Made by a program: the position numbers and the translations under genes. 8,056 bases of DNA. It comes from Candidatus Heimdallarchaeota archaeon (lineage in GTDB: Archaea > Asgardarchaeota > Heimdallarchaeia > Heimdallarchaeales > Kariarchaeaceae). The notes below the pieces were generated by a model that saw nothing but the letters and a program-made list of their open reading frames with translations, was not told where the DNA came from and did not search any database. The stretch is from NCBI GenBank assembly GCA_029882335.1, contig JAOUKW010000182.1, forward strand, positions 1 to 8,056. Reading direction: 5' to 3'. Of this stretch, positions 6,565 to 8,056 are shown in pieces. Numbering within the stretch: position 1 is the first letter of the stretch; every line of letters starts with the position of its first letter.

Positions 6565-7350
6565 TTGATACATTTACTATTAATACTTGATAAAAAAAAG
6601 CAAATTGGTCAAACATTATTCGATAATGGAATAATCAAATTACAAACCGACCTTTTGATTGGTCTGGTACACGCTTTGATTTTATTAGGTGAAGAAATGG
6701 GTCAATCAAAAGGTGCTTTAAGAGAAGCAGAACTCGGTAAATACCAAATAGGAATTCTAACACAAGAAAACTTACTGTATGTTGTGGTTCAGGATACTTA
6801 TGATTCAGAACCATTTACTAGAAAAATTATTCAGACAATCATAGATAAATTTCATCCATTATTGCTAGAAGCAAATTTAAATTATAAAATAAAAAACATT
6901 GAAGAAATTTCGGATGAAATAGCAAATATACTGATAACCATGAAGTTCCCAATAGAATTATTAGATGTCATTGATGCAACTATTGAAGAATTTATTAAAA
7001 TCACAAATAACATATTTGATGTATTATTTCTTGCAGACCTGGATGATGGTATAGTTAAAGTATGGAAGAGAGATAATGATGATAAATTAGTGAAACTTCT
7101 TTTAGAAATTTTATCAGAGATACCATTTGAAAGACAATGGATTGGATCAACTAGACTTCTTGTACCAAAAATAATTAATCAAAAAGAAGTAACCCATGAA
7201 GCTTGGATTATATACCGAATAGGCTTGACTGATTTTTGTATTCTAGGAAGAGGATACTATATCGAAGAAGCAAGAGAACATTTTGAAGAAGCTCTTAATC
7301 AATTAGTCATCTCTATATATGAAATACTTCAAAATAATAATGTATTTTAG
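6565..7350 (+). CDS. Two-domain longin/roadblock-like protein (261 aa)
   Basis: Residues about 1-100 follow the longin-type pattern common in Asgard archaea. There is a first strand HLLLILDKKKQIGQTLF (3-19), a helix TDLLIGLVHALILLGEEM (28-45), then strands ALREAELGKYQIGILT and LLYVVVQDTYD (51-80), and a helix FTRKIIQTIIDKF (84-96). A helical linker (110-148) leads to a second alpha/beta unit at about 150-255, with strands VLFLADLDDGIVKVWKR (153-169) and EAWIIYRIGLTDFCILG (212-228) and a final long helix. Domains of this kind in eukaryotes and archaea bind small Ras-like GTPases or assemble as heterodimers, so a GTPase-regulator or adaptor role in the cytosol is likely but inferred. An in-frame TAG lies immediately before the TTG and the next in-frame ATG is 44 codons later, so TTG is the only start that keeps the first strand. 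Confidence 0.78.
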   Translation: MIHLLLILDKKKQIGQTLFDNGIIKLQTDLLIGLVHALILLGEEMGQSKGALREAELGKYQIGILTQENLLYVVVQDTYDSEPFTRKIIQTIIDKFHPLLLEANLNYKIKNIEEISDEIANILITMKFPIELLDVIDATIEEFIKITNNIFDVLFLADLDDGIVKVWKRDNDDKLVKLLLEILSEIPFERQWIGSTRLLVPKIINQKEVTHEAWIIYRIGLTDFCILGRGYYIEEAREHFEEALNQLVISIYEILQNNNVF

Positions 7351-7442
7351 TTTGAAATTGATTAAATACAATTCAATGACATAGATGATGTATTTTGTTA
7401 GGCGCTTGATCCTGAGAACTCCTTCGAATTAATAATAAATAA

Positions 7443-7488
7443 TTCTAGTAGGAAAAAAAAAAGTTGGAATTTTCTAGATGGAAAAAAA
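7443..7488 (+). repeat. Imperfect 17-nt direct repeat (two copies, 29-nt period)
   Basis: TTCTAGTAGGAAAAAAA (7443-7459) and TTCTAGATGGAAAAAAA (7472-7488) match at 15 of 17 positions. A third TTCTAG occurs at 7550-7555. The repeats lie upstream of the promoter for the exported protein and could be binding sites for one regulator. Confidence 0.4.
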
Positions 7489-7551
7489 TATTAAAGAACA
7501 CTAAGAAAAATTAAAAAAAATGACTCAATTCTTGGCAATTTTATATAAATT

Positions 7552-7571
7552 CTAGTAAACTAGTAATTACT
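7552..7571. repeat. Overlapping palindromes upstream of the promoter
   Basis: CTAGTAAACTAG (7552-7563) and AGTAATTACT (7562-7571) are both exact dyads and share two bases. They sit about 40-60 nt upstream of the TATA box at 7610. ACTAGT recurs at 7622-7627, just downstream of the TATA box, which makes a shared operator plausible. Confidence 0.4.
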
Positions 7572-7608
7572 ATTGTTTTATATAATATAGGAAATTTTTT
7601 CCCATAAG

Positions 7609-7618
7609 ATTTATATAC
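7609..7618 (+). promoter_or_regulatory. Canonical archaeal TATA box for the exported protein
   Basis: ATTTATATAC contains a perfect TTTATATA. Transcription would begin near 7640, leaving a leader of roughly 30 nt. A weaker TTTTATATAA lies further upstream at 7577-7586. This is the best promoter match in the window and suggests a well-expressed gene. Confidence 0.6.
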
Positions 7619-7657
7619 TTTACTAGTTGTAGTTCACTTGTAGCTCATATTGTTTAT

Positions 7658-7665
7658 GTGAGGGG
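7658..7665 (+). promoter_or_regulatory. Shine-Dalgarno-like site
   Basis: GTGAGGGG ends 5 nt before the ATG at 7671, and its GAGG core can pair with the CCUCC end of 16S rRNA. It is the only clear ribosome-binding site on the plus strand here, in contrast to the apparently leaderless neighbours, and it fixes the start codon. Confidence 0.6.
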
Positions 7666-7670
7666 TTTAA

Positions 7671-8056
7671 ATGAAAAAAACAACAATACTAATAATGTTT
7701 TTATTAATGATTTCCTCTTTCGGATTTCTTCAAAATGGTATTAACAATAATGTTCTGAATAATAATAATACCAATTTTGCGGATTTCCAAAGAGTGACTG
7801 ATCTTGAAGTCGTTAATAACTGGGAAATCAATTCTTTCGCAACAAGAAATTGGGAATATTCCAGAGACTTCATTACAGCACCAGAATTTGGTTATAACCA
7901 ACTGGTCGACTATCAACCAAATACTTCACCTGTTGGAGTATCATATTCTTCAAGTGGAATTTCTCTCCTATCAAATGAGGAAAGAGTTTCCACAACCTCA
8001 GGAATTATTCCAAATGCACCTTATGACGGTGGTGGTTTTACTCCTAACACAACTGG
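7671..8056 (+). CDS. Exported protein, partial (N-terminal 128 residues)
   Basis: An ATG with a good ribosome-binding site opens a frame that runs off the right edge. The N-terminus is a textbook Sec signal: a basic start (MKKTT), a hydrophobic core ILIMFLLMISSFGFL (6-20), then a polar Asn-rich stretch (21-36, NGINNNVLNNNNTN). The exported part is rich in Asn, Ser, Thr, Tyr and Gly, with SYSSSGISLLSN (91-102) and a Gly-rich PYDGGGFTPN (117-126). It has few lysines and no cysteine, as expected for an extracellular or cell-surface protein. No lipobox cysteine follows the signal core, so it is not an obvious lipoprotein. I cannot name the family from this fragment. A secreted enzyme, whose propeptide this would be, or a surface-layer protein are both possible. 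The minus-strand ORF over this region is a shadow. Confidence 0.75.
   Translation, partial: MKKTTILIMFLLMISSFGFLQNGINNNVLNNNNTNFADFQRVTDLEVVNNWEINSFATRNWEYSRDFITAPEFGYNQLVDYQPNTSPVGVSYSSSGISLLSNEERVSTTSGIIPNAPYDGGGFTPNTT

Larger units (their letters stand above)
7351..7670 (+). other. 320-nt non-coding region with A-tracts and CTAG-containing repeats
   Basis: No ORF longer than about a dozen codons was found on the plus strand here, and no tRNA or rRNA. It holds a locally GC-richer patch near 7400-7427, four A-tracts (7453-7462, 7482-7488, 7506-7510, 7513-7520), an imperfect direct repeat, clustered palindromes, and the promoter and ribosome-binding site of the exported protein downstream. 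It is probably a long regulatory upstream region. Confidence 0.55.

Noticed and set aside
7385..7415. Possible C/D box guide RNA (ATGATGT followed by CTGA)
   Set aside because: The C box is imperfect (last base T), the spacing to CTGA is about 20 nt, and no C' or second D box follows.
7398..7430. tRNA-like string (CTGAGAA loop and TTCGAAT)
   Set aside because: The bases flanking these loops do not form the anticodon or T stems, and there is no acceptor stem or CCA-proximal pairing.
7453..7520. Phased A-tracts as an intrinsic bend or replication origin element
   Set aside because: The four tracts are spaced about 27, 22 and 9 nt apart, not at multiples of the helical repeat, and there are no origin-box repeats or replication genes nearby.
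7704..7916. 70-codon open frame on the minus strand
   Set aside because: The plus strand has a signal peptide, ribosome-binding site and TATA box here and stays open to the edge, so the minus frame is a shadow.
1..8056. CRISPR array, insertion sequence or prophage
   Set aside because: There are no regularly spaced long repeats, no transposase or integrase motifs, no terminal inverted repeats, and base composition looks even by eye.

Overview
The window is about two-thirds A+T, gene-dense and archaeal in style. TATA-like elements lie about 20-28 nt before most start codons, leaving almost no 5' leader, and Shine-Dalgarno-like motifs appear only where a gene is internal to an operon or encodes an exported protein. 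One protein (6565-7350) looks like a two-domain longin/roadblock-type protein of the sort abundant in Asgard archaea. A PUA-containing NSUN-type protein is also typical of archaea and eukaryotes. My best guess is a low-GC Asgard archaeon (Heimdall- or Loki-like). That lineage call is inference. Nothing here is a taxonomic marker.

Layout. On the minus strand, a 743-aa helical protein of unknown function (198-2429) is followed, 7 nt after its stop, by the start of a small membrane protein that runs off the left edge (1-190). A divergent intergenic region (2430-2660) separates these from five plus-strand genes: an NSUN/RsmB-type RNA m5C methyltransferase homologue with a PUA domain but no catalytic cysteines (2661-4034); a possible GNAT-fold protein lacking the acetyl-CoA loop (4111-4809); a three-helix membrane protein with a HAMP-like segment and a divergent chemoreceptor signalling tip (4960-6033); a four-helix small membrane protein (6109-6438); and the two-domain longin-like protein (6565-7350). 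A 320-nt non-coding stretch with repeats and a strong TATA box then precedes an exported protein cut off by the right edge (7671-8056).

Working together. Each plus-strand gene seems to have its own promoter, so this is a neighbourhood rather than a clear operon. The recurring theme is recognisable folds whose usual active or contact residues have changed: an NSUN scaffold without cysteines, a GNAT-like scaffold without its cofactor loop, and a chemoreceptor tip without its invariant arginine. That fits binding or regulatory roles, but no shared pathway can be shown from the sequence alone. Three genes appear to start at TTG, and for the longin-like gene this is forced by an in-frame stop directly upstream.
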